A DNA stretch of 64,000 bases from NCBI RefSeq assembly GCF_019929345.1, contig NZ_JAHZPJ010000006.1, forward strand, positions 1 through 64,000, read 5' to 3'. This stretch comes from Streptococcus oralis. Its GTDB lineage: Bacteria; Bacillota; Bacilli; Lactobacillales; Streptococcaceae. Below, piece by piece: positions 1 to 8,784 of the stretch; position 1 is the first letter of the stretch; the number at the start of each line of letters is the position of its first letter. Below the pieces are notes generated by a model, which worked only from the letters and a program-made list of their open reading frames with translations, was not told the origin of the DNA and made no database searches. The translations under genes and the position numbers were made by a program.

Positions 1-101
1 ATAACAAACGAATCAAAGTCAAACTAAAAGGACTTAGTCCTGTGCAGTACAGAACTAAATCCTTTCAATAATTATTTGTCCAACTTTTTGGGGTCAGTAC
101 A
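1..101 (+). mobile_element. Right end of an IS3-family insertion sequence (partial)
   Basis: Positions 3-71 encode the last 22 codons of an IS3-family OrfB transposase (ending KGLSPVQYRTKSFQ, stop 69-71). The sequence then runs into a terminal inverted repeat ending in CA at 101; its reverse complement begins TGTACTGACCCCAAAAAG, a typical IS3-family end. The rest of the element lies outside the window. Directly beyond 101 the reading frame of a truncated WYL-domain regulator begins, so the element interrupts that gene. Confidence 0.8.
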
Positions 102-490
102 GGTACCTTCATGCTTACTGTTGTTTGAAGGAAGAGTGGCGTTTTTTCAAATTGTCTAGAATTAGGAATTATCACCTAACAACTGAAACTGTGAAGCAGA
201 AAAATGTGCTGGATTCCGTTGATAGTTCAGATCAAGTGGCACATCAAATCGAAGTTTCCTTGAAGTTTAGTCCCAAGCTTGCTTTCCGGGTTTATGAAGA
301 TTTTTCAGAAGATGAGATTAGCTTGGGGAAAGATGGATGTTATTATGTCAAGACAGTCCTACCAGAGCATGATAGTCTGTATACTTACCTCCTGTCTTAT
401 CTAGATGGGGTGGAAATACTCGCCCCAAATCATCTGAAGAAGGAATTGCTTTCTAGATTAGAAAAAATCCAAAAACTTTACAAACCTTGA
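102..490 (+). pseudogene. 3' remnant of a YafY-type WYL-domain transcriptional regulator, truncated by the IS
   Basis: The open frame continues upstream of any good start right to the IS end at 101 (residues RYLHAYCCLKEEWRFFKLSRIR), so the TTG near 125 is not a true start. The visible part is the end of the WYL domain (RFFKLSRI core) followed by the WCX C-terminal extension (VYEDFSEDEI... to LEKIQKLY). Intact relatives are about 300 residues with an N-terminal HTH_11 DNA-binding domain; that half is absent here. The neighbour downstream is a GyrI-like protein 54 bases away. Loss of the DNA-binding half makes the product almost certainly non-functional as a regulator. Confidence 0.75.
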
Positions 491-544
491 CAAAAGATGT
501 CAGGGTTTTGGTGCTATACTAGAGATAGAAAGGAGAAGAACCAA

Positions 545-1159
545 ATGAAATACGAATGGAGAAAAGAAGCTAAAGCTCTTTATCAAGTGAAGGCTAAGCC
601 CACTATATTGCAGGTATCTGGTCAATCCTATATCGTGATTGATGGTAAAGGCGATCCAAATCAAGAAGATTTTTCAGAACGAGTAGGAGCCTTATATGCC
701 TTAGCCTATGCGATAAAGATAAAGTATAAAAAAGCTCCTCTGGATGAGGTTTACACTGATTTTACGGTCTTTCCTTTAGAAGGTATCTGGAAAAAGGAGA
801 AGGAGGGAGAGCTGGTAAAAAGTGAGCTTTCTTATAGTATTATGATTGGGCAACCCGATTTTATTACGAGAGAACTATTTGAAAAAGCTTTGGAAGAGGT
901 CAAAATCAAGAAGCCAAATCTTCTTTATGAAGCTATTCGTTTTGAAATGATAGAAGAAGGCCAAAGTCTTGCTATGCTTCATATAGGACCTTTTGATACT
1001 GAAAATGAGACTTTTGCAGAGATGGAGCGTTTTTGTCAACTTCATAAGCTAAAAAGAACTTCGGAAATCCACCGAGAAATCTATCTCAGTAATCTTCATC
1101 GAACGGAGCCAAGCAAATTGAAAACAATTCTTCGCTATCAAGTTCAAGAAGAGAATTAA
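545..1159 (+). CDS. GyrI-like small-molecule-binding domain protein
   Basis: A 204-residue protein of the GyrI-like / SHS2 (bacterial transcription activator effector-binding) family. It shows the family's typical opening (KYEWRKEAKALYQ) and a FTVFPLEGIWK...YSIMIGQPDFIT pattern. The ATG at 545 is preferred over an in-frame codon at 497 because AGGAGAAG lies just upstream (532-539) and the family start matches. Proteins of this type bind or hydrolyse small hydrophobic molecules; the ligand here is unknown. It probably formed a unit with the truncated WYL regulator upstream. A strong hairpin terminator follows directly. Confidence 0.8.
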   Translation: MKYEWRKEAKALYQVKAKPTILQVSGQSYIVIDGKGDPNQEDFSERVGALYALAYAIKIKYKKAPLDEVYTDFTVFPLEGIWKKEKEGELVKSELSYSIMIGQPDFITRELFEKALEEVKIKKPNLLYEAIRFEMIEEGQSLAMLHIGPFDTENETFAEMERFCQLHKLKRTSEIHREIYLSNLHRTEPSKLKTILRYQVQEEN

Positions 1160-1161
1160 AA

Positions 1162-1193
1162 AAAGAACAGGAAATCTTGTTTCCTGTTCTTTT
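1162..1193. terminator. Bidirectional terminator between the GyrI-like gene and clpE
   Basis: AAAGAACAGGAAA pairs with TTTCCTGTTCTTT around a 5-base loop. A-rich and T-rich flanks on the two sides let it serve both convergent genes. Confidence 0.85.
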
Positions 1194-1201
1194 TATGAGA
1201 T

Positions 1202-3460
1202 TTATTCTTCTATTTCAGAAGCAATCTCTTCTGTTTTCTCAGTTTTTTTGGCAGATTTGATTTGAATATTGCCATTGCTTGTCATAACTGCCTTGAGGGC
1301 TTTCTCACTTGGATTTTCAAGGTAGAAGTCTGTTATGGCATCCTCGATATGGTCTTGAATGGTGCGGCGGAGTGGACGTGCCCCCATTTTTGGATCATAA
1401 CCTAGGTCAACTAACTTTTCCTTGACCTTGTCTGTTACATCAAGGTGGATGCTGTTGCTAGAGAGGCGTTTGTTGACATCCGCTAGCATTAGTTCGACGA
1501 TTTGGAGGAGGTTGTCCTTGCTGAGAGGTTTAAATTCGATAATGCCGTCAAAACGGTTCATAAACTCTGGGCTAAAGAAGTTGCCGAGTTCACCGAGAAC
1601 AGAGTTGGTTCGACCTTCACGAGCAGCCCCAAAACCAACGCTGGCTTCGGCCTTACCAGTACCTGCATTTGAGGTCATAATAATGATAGCATCCTTAAAG
1701 CTAACTGTTCGTCCCTGCCCATCTGTCAAACGACCATCGTCTAAGACTTGAAGGAACATGTGCATCACATCTGGATGGGCTTTCTCAACCTCATCGAGAA
1801 GGATAAGTGAGTAAGGATTGCGACGAACTTTTTCCGTTAACTGACCAGCTTCATCATAGCCGACATAACCTGGAGGGGCTCCGACTAATTTAGCCACACT
1901 GTGTTTTTCCATGTATTCGCTCATGTCAAAGCGAATCATGCTGTCAGCAGAACCAAAGAGTTCAATGGCTAGTTGTTTGGAAAGTTCTGTCTTACCGACA
2001 CCAGTTGCTCCGACAAAGAGGAAGCTTCCGATTGGGCGGTTAGGAGTTCCAAGTCCAACACGATTACGACGGATGGCCTTGGCAATCTTATCGACAGCTT
2101 CATCTTGACCAATGACATGAGCTTTGAGGTCGTCTGCTAGATGGATAAGCTGAGACTGTTCTTTTTCTTTGAGTTCTCCGACAGGAATATTGGTTTTCTG
2201 CTCAATGATATGTTCAATGGTTTTCTCGCTAATGATAGGAGTATCTTGGTCCGTCACCTTGTTTTTCTGCATTTCCTTGTACTTGGCAATCTGATCGCGG
2301 AAATAGGCAGCCTTTTCAAAGTCTTCCTCTCGTGTAGCCTGAGCCTTGAGATTTTCAGCCTCAATCAAGCGCTGATCAATCACTTTAGGATCAACAAAGT
2401 TCAGTGTCAGATTCATCTTAGAACCAGCTTCATCCAACAGGTCAATAGCCTTGTCTGGCAAGAAGCGATCTTGGATGTAACGATTGGAAAGAGTAGCAGC
2501 TGCTTCGATGGCAGCATCAGTATACTTGACGTGATGGTAGTCTTCGTATTTCTTTTGAACCCCTTTGAGGATGGTAATGGTTTCTTCGACAGTTGGTTCA
2601 TCTACCTTGACAGGTTGCATACGGCGTTCGAGGGCAGCATCTTTTTCAATGATACGGTATTCATTGAGAGTAGTGGCACCGACCAGTTGCAATTCACCAC
2701 GGGCAAGGGCAGGTTTGAGAATATTTCCTGCATCCATATTGCCATCGCCAGCAGATCCTGCACCAACAATTTCATGGATTTCGTCGATAAAGAGGATGAT
2801 GTCCTCACGTTTGCGGATTTCTTCCATGAGCTTTTGCATACGTTCTTCAAATTGGCCTCGAATCCCTGTTCCCTGGACTAGACTGACCACATCCAGACGG
2901 ATGACCTGCTTGCCTTGGAGTTTATGGGGGACATCGCCATCGACAATCTTCTGAGCTAGACCTTCGACAACGGCTGTTTTACCGACACCTGGTTCTCCGA
3001 TAAGGACAGGATTGTTCTTGGTTCGACGGTTGAGGATTTCGATAACGCGGATAATCTCCTCATCTCGACCTATAACAGGGTCAATATCTCCCCGACGAGC
3101 AATCTCAGTAATATTGATACCATATTCCTCTAGGAGTCCTCTTTCTTGGCTAGGAGGTGTTTGAAGTGGGCCTCGATTTTGAGGCCCATAACCACCGTTT
3201 CCTCCATATCCCCCACCAGATTGAGTTGGAGGGACGTCATTAGAAGAAGGTTTGAAATTGTTCAAATCATTGAAAAAGTCGCCGAAAGGATCAAAGTCAT
3301 GATTATTTAAGTCAGTCATTCCTTTAAAGAGGGTATTATTTGGATCTGTTTTGATAATTTTATAGCAATTTTGACAGAGATCAATTTGCTTTTGCTGTCC
3401 ATTGATATTGGTATACAGATGAATTGTTGAGTCGTTTATTTTACAGTTTTGACAGAGCAT
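1202..3460 (-). CDS. clpE: ATP-dependent Clp protease ATP-binding subunit ClpE
   Basis: 752 residues, HSP100 AAA+ unfoldase that feeds substrates to ClpP in the cytoplasm. Domain order: N-terminal zinc finger with C3, C6, C29 and C32; a Gly/Pro-rich linker (about 80-105); AAA-1 with Walker A GEPGVGKT; a UVR-type helical segment (around [20 protein letters not shown], near residues 370-390); AAA-2 with Walker [10 protein letters not shown]; and the C-terminal D2-small domain ending [15 protein letters not shown]. The zinc finger and lack of a long N-domain separate ClpE from ClpC and ClpL. A CtsR-type heptad pair lies in the promoter region, consistent with heat-shock control. Confidence 0.96.
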   Translation of the reverse strand: MLCQNCKINDSTIHLYTNINGQQKQIDLCQNCYKIIKTDPNNTLFKGMTDLNNHDFDPFGDFFNDLNNFKPSSNDVPPTQSGGGYGGNGGYGPQNRGPLQTPPSQERGLLEEYGINITEIARRGDIDPVIGRDEEIIRVIEILNRRTKNNPVLIGEPGVGKTAVVEGLAQKIVDGDVPHKLQGKQVIRLDVVSLVQGTGIRGQFEERMQKLMEEIRKREDIILFIDEIHEIVGAGSAGDGNMDAGNILKPALARGELQLVGATTLNEYRIIEKDAALERRMQPVKVDEPTVEETITILKGVQKKYEDYHHVKYTDAAIEAAATLSNRYIQDRFLPDKAIDLLDEAGSKMNLTLNFVDPKVIDQRLIEAENLKAQATREEDFEKAAYFRDQIAKYKEMQKNKVTDQDTPIISEKTIEHIIEQKTNIPVGELKEKEQSQLIHLADDLKAHVIGQDEAVDKIAKAIRRNRVGLGTPNRPIGSFLFVGATGVGKTELSKQLAIELFGSADSMIRFDMSEYMEKHSVAKLVGAPPGYVGYDEAGQLTEKVRRNPYSLILLDEVEKAHPDVMHMFLQVLDDGRLTDGQGRTVSFKDAIIIMTSNAGTGKAEASVGFGAAREGRTNSVLGELGNFFSPEFMNRFDGIIEFKPLSKDNLLQIVELMLADVNKRLSSNSIHLDVTDKVKEKLVDLGYDPKMGARPLRRTIQDHIEDAITDFYLENPSEKALKAVMTSNGNIQIKSAKKTEKTEEIASEIEE

Positions 3461-3697
3461 ACATCTACCTCATTTCATTCTTATTCTTGACCTAAGAAAA
3501 AAGGTCAAGAATAGTCAAAGTTTTATACTCTCATTATAGCATGATTAAGGTGTAAAGCAAGTAAAAAGATTGGGAAGTGGTCGTTTTTAAAAGAGGGATT
3601 TATGGAGAATTAAGCGACTTGAAGGTAAGAAAAAATCCCATTTGCGGTGACAAAAAGGATTCTCATTCATCGGGACTTACTGCCCGTTGTTTTTATA
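3461..3697. other. Intergenic region between clpE and the DUF1797 gene
   Basis: Holds the clpE promoter and CtsR box (3503-3560). Beyond that, 3600-3697 holds weak hairpins: GGGCAGTAAGTCCC on the minus strand, and AATCC...GGGATTTTTT also on the minus strand, which could terminate the DUF1797 transcript. A 69-codon plus-strand frame at 3577-3786 has no ribosome site and overlaps the real minus-strand gene, so I do not call it. Confidence 0.5.
3503..3560 (-). promoter_or_regulatory. clpE promoter with CtsR operator
   Basis: On the minus strand a -35 TTGCTT (3560-3555), 16-base spacer and -10 TATAAT (3538-3533) precede clpE. Downstream of the -10 a heptad direct repeat GGTCAAG-AAT-AGTCAAA (read on the plus strand, 3503-3519) closely resembles the CtsR box (A/GGTCAAA NAN A/GGTCAAA). 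The same stretch is one arm of a perfect 10-bp inverted repeat (3483-3492 / 3503-3512). CtsR control of clpE is established in low-GC Gram-positives; here the assignment rests on the motif. Confidence 0.75.
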
Positions 3698-3928
3698 TTA
3701 GTAAAGGAGTTCGTAAATCTCCATTGCAATCAAATCAATGCTATCAAAGGTATAGGTTTCACGAGCTTCTACATCGCGAAGGGTGAAGAGTGATCCGTTT
3801 TCTTCGTCATGGCTGTATGCAACTTCTGCGACAACAACACCTTCACGTTCAAAATTACGTTTTAGATTTCCACCATCTTTTGTCATTGCTTCTAGGCGGT
3901 TAATGATTCTAACCAAATGTGATTCCAT
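3698..3928 (-). CDS. DUF1797 (YkuJ-like) small cytosolic protein
   Basis: 76 residues, no membrane segment or signal peptide, acidic. The sequence (MESHLVRIINRLEAM... TYTFDSIDLIAMEIYELL) matches the DUF1797 / YkuJ family of small conserved Firmicute proteins of unknown function. A ribosome site (GGAGGAGA-type, read on the minus strand) precedes the ATG. It lies between clpE and an amino-acid ABC transporter, as I recall for pneumococcus. Confidence 0.8.
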   Translation of the reverse strand: MESHLVRIINRLEAMTKDGGNLKRNFEREGVVVAEVAYSHDEENGSLFTLRDVEARETYTFDSIDLIAMEIYELLY

Positions 3929-4057
3929 TTTGATTCTCCTCCATTTCTTATCGTTTCTATTTTACCATAAACAAGAGGTAGTTGACTAGAAAAAAACTGT
4001 GATTTCTCTCTATTTCTCCATTATATCAAGTTAATTGTTAAAATTAGAGAAAAAAGA

Positions 4058-4086
4058 TTGCATTTTAATTCAATTCATGTTATAAT
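4058..4086 (+). promoter_or_regulatory. Promoter of the amino-acid ABC transporter operon
   Basis: -35 TTGCAT (4058-4063), 17-base spacer, -10 TATAAT (4081-4086) with an extended TGT. The predicted start is near 4093, giving a leader of about 27 nt before the permease ATG at 4120. Confidence 0.75.
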
Positions 4087-4119
4087 CATACAATCCAATG
4101 CATAGAAAGTTGATTAAAT

Positions 4120-4803
4120 ATGAATTTTTCTTTTTTACCAAAGTATTTACCATATTTTAACTATGGTGCTCTGATTACCGTATTGATTTCCATCTTTGTT
4201 GTCTGCTTAGGGACCATTATAGGTGTGTTACTGGCCTTTGCCCAACGTTCACGCTTTAAACCGCTCGTTTGGTTTGCAAATGTGTATGTTTGGATCTTCC
4301 GTGGTACTCCAATGATGGTTCAGATTATGATTGCCTTTGCTCTTATGCATATCAATGCTCCGACTATTCAAGTGGGAATTTTAGGAGTTGATCTTTCTCG
4401 TTTGATTCCTGGTATTCTGATTATTTCTATGAACAGTGGTGCTTACGTTTCAGAAACTGTTCGTGCGGGGATCAATGCGGTTCCTAAAGGGCAGTTAGAG
4501 GCTGCTTACTCTCTTGGTATTCGTCCGAAAAATGCCATGCGTTATGTCATTTTGCCACAAGCTATCAAGAATATTCTTCCAGCTCTAGGAAATGAATTTA
4601 TCACCATTATCAAGGATAGTTCCCTCTTGTCTGCGATTGGGGTGATGGAGTTGTGGAATGGTGCAACGACAGTAGCAACAACAACTTATTTACCGTTGAC
4701 TCCCCTTTTATTTGCAGCCTTTTACTACTTGATTATGACCTCTGTTTTGACAGTGGCGTTGAAAGCATTTGAAAAACATATTGGACAAGGAGACAAGAAA
4801 TAA
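4120..4803 (+). CDS. Polar amino acid ABC transporter permease (HisM/GlnP type)
   Basis: 227 residues with about five membrane helices and the EAA loop [20 protein letters not shown] that contacts the ATPase. Belongs to the His/Glu/Gln/Arg/opine family of single-component permeases, which work as homodimers in the membrane. The stop codon overlaps the ATG of the ATPase by one base (TAATG at 4801-4805), so the two are translationally coupled. No substrate-binding protein gene is next to it, so the amino acid cannot be named from context. Confidence 0.92.
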   Translation: MNFSFLPKYLPYFNYGALITVLISIFVVCLGTIIGVLLAFAQRSRFKPLVWFANVYVWIFRGTPMMVQIMIAFALMHINAPTIQVGILGVDLSRLIPGILIISMNSGAYVSETVRAGINAVPKGQLEAAYSLGIRPKNAMRYVILPQAIKNILPALGNEFITIIKDSSLLSAIGVMELWNGATTVATTTYLPLTPLLFAAFYYLIMTSVLTVALKAFEKHIGQGDKK

Positions 4804-5537
4804 TGACAGAAACCTTGATTAAAATTGAAGAACTACATAAGTCTTTTGGGAAAAATGAAGTTTTAAAAGGCATCAACCTTGAGATTAAACGAGGAGAAGT
4901 TGTGGTTATTATCGGTCCGTCAGGGAGCGGGAAGTCAACTCTCCTTCGTTCGATGAATCTCCTTGAAGAAGCAAGTAAAGGCAAGGTTATCTTTGAAGGA
5001 GTTGATATCACAGATAAGAAAAATGACCTTTTTGCCATGCGTGAAAAGATGGGTATGGTATTCCAACAATTCAACCTCTTTCCCAATATGACAGTGATGG
5101 AAAATATCACTTTGTCACCAATTAAAACCAAAGGTGAAAGCAAGGAGGTTGCGGAGAAAAGAGCACAGGAACTGTTAGAAAAAGTTGGCTTACCAGATAA
5201 GGCGACAGCTTATCCTCAGAGTTTGTCAGGTGGTCAGCAACAACGGATTGCCATTGCACGTGGACTTGCTATGGAACCAGATGTTTTGCTTTTTGATGAG
5301 CCGACTTCAGCTCTAGACCCTGAGATGGTTGGAGAAGTTCTAGCTGTTATGCAAGACCTCGCTAAATCAGGGATGACTATGGTGATTGTGACTCATGAAA
5401 TGGGCTTTGCGCGTGAGGTAGCAGACCGTGTCATCTTTATGGCGGATGGAGTTGTTGTCGAAGATGGTACACCAGAGGAGATTTTCGATCAAACAAAAGA
5501 ACAACGGACCAAGGAATTTTTGAGTAAGGTTTTGTAA
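4803..5537 (+). CDS. Polar amino acid ABC transporter ATP-binding protein
   Basis: 244 residues: Walker [10 protein letters not shown] (near 37-45), Q-loop, signature LSGGQQQR, Walker [14 protein letters not shown] and the switch His in VTHEMGF. GlnQ/HisP-type ATPase that energises the upstream permease on the cytosolic face. It is coupled to the permease by a one-base overlap. A TfoX-domain gene follows after 33 bases and may be co-transcribed. Confidence 0.94.
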   Translation: MTETLIKIEELHKSFGKNEVLKGINLEIKRGEVVVIIGPSGSGKSTLLRSMNLLEEASKGKVIFEGVDITDKKNDLFAMREKMGMVFQQFNLFPNMTVMENITLSPIKTKGESKEVAEKRAQELLEKVGLPDKATAYPQSLSGGQQQRIAIARGLAMEPDVLLFDEPTSALDPEMVGEVLAVMQDLAKSGMTMVIVTHEMGFAREVADRVIFMADGVVVEDGTPEEIFDQTKEQRTKEFLSKVL

Positions 5538-5570
5538 CACCTCATTTTTAGAAGAAATGGAGTAGGCATC

Positions 5571-5891
5571 ATGGCTTCCAGTAAAGAATATTTAGATTTT
5601 ATTATCGAACAGCTATCAGAGCTAGAGGAGATGAGTTATCGTCCAATGATGGGAGAGTATATCCTTTATTATCGTGGGAGGATTATTGGGGGAATCTATG
5701 ATAATCGTTTGTTACTGAAGCCTGTGAAGGTGGTCATGGATCAACTGGGACAGACTAGGCTTGAACGTCCTTATGAAGGAGCTAAGGAGATGATTTTGAT
5801 AAAAGACATTGAAGATAAGTCATGTCTAATCAGATTAATCAAGGAGATGTATGAAGTCTTACCGGCTCCCAAGGTCAAAAAGAAAGCATGA
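5571..5891 (+). CDS. TfoX/Sxy N-terminal-domain protein
   Basis: 106 residues matching the TfoX N-terminal domain (MSYRPMMGEYILYYRGRIIGGIYDNRLLLK). In Gammaproteobacteria Sxy/TfoX promotes competence gene expression; Gram-positive single-domain versions are uncharacterised, so a competence role here would be guesswork. An AAATGGAG ribosome site precedes the ATG. The C-terminus is basic (KVKKKA). It lies 33 bases after the ABC ATPase gene and is followed by a terminator. Confidence 0.8.
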   Translation: MASSKEYLDFIIEQLSELEEMSYRPMMGEYILYYRGRIIGGIYDNRLLLKPVKVVMDQLGQTRLERPYEGAKEMILIKDIEDKSCLIRLIKEMYEVLPAPKVKKKA

Positions 5892-5917
5892 TAGACTTAC
5901 CTAGTATAAATAGGCAT

Positions 5918-5940
5918 AAAAGCTCGATAAGGGCTTTTTC
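5918..5940 (+). terminator. Terminator after the ABC / TfoX operon
   Basis: AAAAGC (5918-5923) pairs with GCTTTT (5933-5938), followed by TC. Short but correctly placed. Confidence 0.6.
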
Positions 5941-6001
5941 TTATAGTTTCAGACTATAAGGTCCATTAGGCAAGAAGTGTTAGAATGGCAAGGTATTTTT
6001 T

Positions 6002-6009
6002 GATATAAT
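6002..6009 (+). promoter_or_regulatory. Extended -10 promoter of folD
   Basis: TATAAT at 6004-6009 with upstream TGA (6001-6003, extended -10). The leader to the ATG at 6040 is about 24 nt and contains an AAGAGAAGAG ribosome site. Confidence 0.7.
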
Positions 6010-6039
6010 AGAGGATATTTGATAGAAAAGAGAAGAGAT

Positions 6040-6897
6040 ATGGCACAGATTATTGATGGGAAGGCTCTTGCAGCTAAGTTACAAGGACAGTTGGCTGAGA
6101 AGACGGCTAAGCTAAAAGAAGAAACAGGTCTAGTTCCAGGATTGGTAGTGATTTTGGTGGGGGACAATTCTGCCAGCCAAGTCTACGTTCGCAACAAGGA
6201 ACGGTCAGCTCTCGCTGCTGGCTTCCGTAGTGAAGTAGTGCGAGTTCCAGAGACCATTACCCAAGCGGAATTGTTAGACTTGATTGCCAAATACAATCAA
6301 GATCCAGCTTGGCATGGGATTTTGGTTCAATTACCTTTGCCAAAACATATTGACGAAGAGGCAGTTTTATTAGCTATTGACCCCGAAAAAGATGTGGATG
6401 GTTTCCATCCCCTAAACATGGGGCGTCTCTGGTCTGGTCATCCAGTTATGATTCCTTCAACACCTGCAGGAATTATGGAGATATTTCATGAATATGGGAT
6501 TGATCTAGAAGGTAAAAATGCGGTTGTTATCGGTCGTTCAAATATTGTTGGAAAACCGATGGCTCAGCTTCTTTTGGCTAAAAATGCAACAGTGACCTTG
6601 ACCCACTCACGCACCCATCATCTTGCCAAGGTGGCTGCTAAGGCGGATATCCTTGTCGTAGCTATCGGTCGCGCCAAGTTTGTGACTGCTGACTTCGTCA
6701 AACCAGGTGCAGTTGTTATTGACGTTGGGATGAACCGAGATGAAAATGGCAAGCTTTGTGGAGATGTTGATTATGATGCTGTTGCACCACTTGCTAGCCA
6801 CATCACACCTGTACCGGGTGGAGTTGGTCCTATGACGATTACCATGCTAATGGAGCAAACCTATCAGGCAGCGCTTCGAACACTGAACAAGGATTAG
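6040..6897 (+). CDS. folD: Bifunctional methylenetetrahydrofolate dehydrogenase / methenyltetrahydrofolate cyclohydrolase FolD
   Basis: 285 residues, usual family length. It interconverts 5,10-methylene-, 5,10-methenyl- and 10-formyl-THF in one-carbon metabolism, using NADP. Visible signatures: YVRNKERSA with the active-site Tyr/Lys region, [21 protein letters not shown], the Rossmann stretch [17 protein letters not shown] and [11 protein letters not shown]. The ATG at 6040 is chosen over TTG 6019 because the ribosome site and family N-terminus (MAQIIDGK) fit. The next gene starts 5 bases after the stop. Confidence 0.96.
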   Translation: MAQIIDGKALAAKLQGQLAEKTAKLKEETGLVPGLVVILVGDNSASQVYVRNKERSALAAGFRSEVVRVPETITQAELLDLIAKYNQDPAWHGILVQLPLPKHIDEEAVLLAIDPEKDVDGFHPLNMGRLWSGHPVMIPSTPAGIMEIFHEYGIDLEGKNAVVIGRSNIVGKPMAQLLLAKNATVTLTHSRTHHLAKVAAKADILVVAIGRAKFVTADFVKPGAVVIDVGMNRDENGKLCGDVDYDAVAPLASHITPVPGGVGPMTITMLMEQTYQAALRTLNKD

Positions 6898-6901
6898 GAA
6901 G

Positions 6902-7675
6902 ATGAAATTCGTATTTGATCTGGATGGGACGCTGTCTTTTGACTATATGACCATTGATGAGGAGATTAAGCAGGTTCTTTTAAAGGCTGAAGATTATGGG
7001 CATGAGATTGTGTTTGCTTCAGCTCGCTCTTATCGGGATTGTTTGGGTTTATTAGGTTCTGAACTCAGTCAGCGTTTGGTTATAGGTTTGAATGGTGGCG
7101 TAGCCTATTATCTGGGGAAGGCTATCTTCGAAAGGAATCTCGATGCTGGAGTTTATCAGGCGCTAGTGGATTATTGCCAGACTTATAATCTCCCTTTTTT
7201 TGCAGATGATTGCTTTGACTATAGCGGTCAGATTGTAGAGAAGATTCCATTTTTCTCCAGTGTGGATCCCCTAAAGGTGGCTCGTCATCAGAAACTCGAG
7301 GACTTAGGGACTCCGATTAAGATAGTCGTTTATATGGGCGACCACGAGGAGTTGCTTGATGATCTGCTTGGTCAGTTAGAAAGACTAGGACAAGCTCATC
7401 TGTCTTATCATGCGCATGAAAAGTGCCTTTATGTCAACCCCTTGGATACTCATAAGGCGACAACTGTTGAAAAGTTATGCGGGGAGAACTTCATCGCTTT
7501 TGGAAATGACCAAAACGATATTGAACTGTTTAAGACATCTCTTTATTCAGTTCAGATAGGAGATTTTGCTGGCCTTACTCCATATGCAGATGACACGTTA
7601 GAGCTTAAAGGAGCTCCTTCTCCAGCAGTTGCTGCTAAAATCTTACAGACTTTTGCGGAATTTAAGGGAAAATAG
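6902..7675 (+). CDS. Cof-type HAD-superfamily phosphatase
   Basis: 257 residues. HAD motif I is FDLDGTLS at the N-terminus; motif II S/T lies in VFASARSY; the C-terminal motif is FIAFGNDQNDIELF (motif IV). The C2B-type cap suggests a Cof subfamily sugar- or nucleotide-phosphate phosphatase; the substrate is unknown. AGGAAG precedes the ATG directly after the folD stop, so it is co-transcribed with folD. Confidence 0.88.
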   Translation: MKFVFDLDGTLSFDYMTIDEEIKQVLLKAEDYGHEIVFASARSYRDCLGLLGSELSQRLVIGLNGGVAYYLGKAIFERNLDAGVYQALVDYCQTYNLPFFADDCFDYSGQIVEKIPFFSSVDPLKVARHQKLEDLGTPIKIVVYMGDHEELLDDLLGQLERLGQAHLSYHAHEKCLYVNPLDTHKATTVEKLCGENFIAFGNDQNDIELFKTSLYSVQIGDFAGLTPYADDTLELKGAPSPAVAAKILQTFAEFKGK

Positions 7676-7732
7676 TGTAGAAGGAGGACTGAACCTCCTT
7701 TTGTAGTATAATGGAGTGAGAGGGAAAAAACG

Positions 7733-8584
7733 ATGAAAGTGATTGATCAAGCTTTATTAGAAAAAGTCATTATTGAACGCTCTCGTCACAGCCATAAGGG
7801 AGATTACGGGCGTCTGCTCTTGCTGGGAGGGACCTATCCTTATGGGGGAGCTATCATCATGTCAGCCATTGCAACTGTCAAAAGTGGAGCAGGGTTGGTG
7901 ACTGTTGGTACGGATAAGGAGAATATTCCGGCTCTGCACAGTCATTTACCTGAGGCCATGGCATTTTCTCTTCAAGACCAGCAATTGTTAGAAGAACAGT
8001 TGGAAAAGGCAGAAGTTGTCTTGCTTGGTCCGGGTTTGCGAGAGGATACCTTCGGAGAAGAACTCGTAAAACGGGTCTTTGATAGTCTTGGAAGAGACCA
8101 GATTTTGATTGCAGATGGTGGTGCTTTGGGCATTTTAGCAAAAGGCCAGTTACCATTCCCATCTAGTCAGCTTATCCTAACTCCCCACCAAAAGGAATGG
8201 GAAAGACTGTCTGGTATAGTTCTTGACCATCAAAATACAGAGGCGACTGCTATGGCTCTTTCGGCTTTTCCTCAAGGAACGATTTTAGTTGAGAAAGGTC
8301 CAGCGACTCGTATCTGGCAAGCTGGTCAGTCTGAATATTATCAGTTACAGGTTGGAGGCCCCTATCAAGCAACAGGTGGGATGGGAGATACTCTGGCTGG
8401 GATGATTGCAGGTTTTGCAGGTCAGTTTGACCAAGTCAGCCTCTATGAAAGAGTGGTGGTAGCGACTCACCTTCATTCAGCTATTGCGCAAGAACTTGCT
8501 CAAGAAAACTACCTTGTCTTGCCAACAGAAATTAGCAAGGCACTTCCAAAAGCAATGAAAAAAATATCTCAAAAAGGCAGCTAA
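7733..8584 (+). CDS. nnrD: ADP/ATP-dependent (S)-NAD(P)H-hydrate dehydratase
   Basis: 283 residues of the YjeF C-terminal / CarKD family (ribokinase-like fold), which repairs hydrated NADH and NADPH. Signatures: HKGDYGRLLLLGG near the N-terminus, SGAGLVTVGT, the LGPGLRED phosphate loop, LTPHQKEWERL and the TGGMGDTLAGM anion-hole motif with the catalytic Asp. The epimerase half (YjeF_N) found fused in E. coli is absent, as is usual in streptococci. A TATAAT (7707-7712) and GAGAGGG ribosome site precede the ATG, so it has its own promoter. Confidence 0.93.
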   Translation: MKVIDQALLEKVIIERSRHSHKGDYGRLLLLGGTYPYGGAIIMSAIATVKSGAGLVTVGTDKENIPALHSHLPEAMAFSLQDQQLLEEQLEKAEVVLLGPGLREDTFGEELVKRVFDSLGRDQILIADGGALGILAKGQLPFPSSQLILTPHQKEWERLSGIVLDHQNTEATAMALSAFPQGTILVEKGPATRIWQAGQSEYYQLQVGGPYQATGGMGDTLAGMIAGFAGQFDQVSLYERVVVATHLHSAIAQELAQENYLVLPTEISKALPKAMKKISQKGS

Positions 8585-8602
8585 TACCTTGGTTGTCTTT
8601 TT
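8571..8602 (+). terminator. Terminator overlapping the nnrD 3' end
   Basis: AAAAAGGCAGC (8571-8581) pairs with GTTGTCTTTTT (8592-8602), using two G-U pairs around a 10-base loop. Confidence 0.75.
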
Positions 8603-8767
8603 ATGTTGATGTAGCTTTGTTGATAAGATTTTCAAATACCTCAGAACCAGCAAACAACTGCTGAACTTACGAGAAATTCTCACTTTTAAGGTCTGGGTTT
8701 TTACTCAAACTCACAAGGAAAGTGAGATTGTTATCAAAGTTGAGGGGTGTCAAATCATGCTTTTTTT

Positions 8768-8784
8768 GATATAATTTTTAATGA
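8768..8784 (+). promoter_or_regulatory. dinG extended -10, placed for a leaderless transcript
   Basis: TGATATAAT (hexamer 8770-8775) ends 5 bases before ATG 8781; a second in-frame ATG follows at 8784. The predicted +1 (about 8781-8784) falls on these start codons, so no room is left for a ribosome site and none is visible. Confidence 0.65.

Noticed and set aside
2141..2881. 246-codon frame opposite clpE
   Set aside because: Shadow of a highly conserved gene; no ribosome site, and the real clpE frame has complete AAA+ motifs.
3577..3786. 69-codon plus-strand frame near clpE
   Set aside because: Overlaps the well-supported DUF1797 gene on the other strand; unusual composition and no ribosome site.
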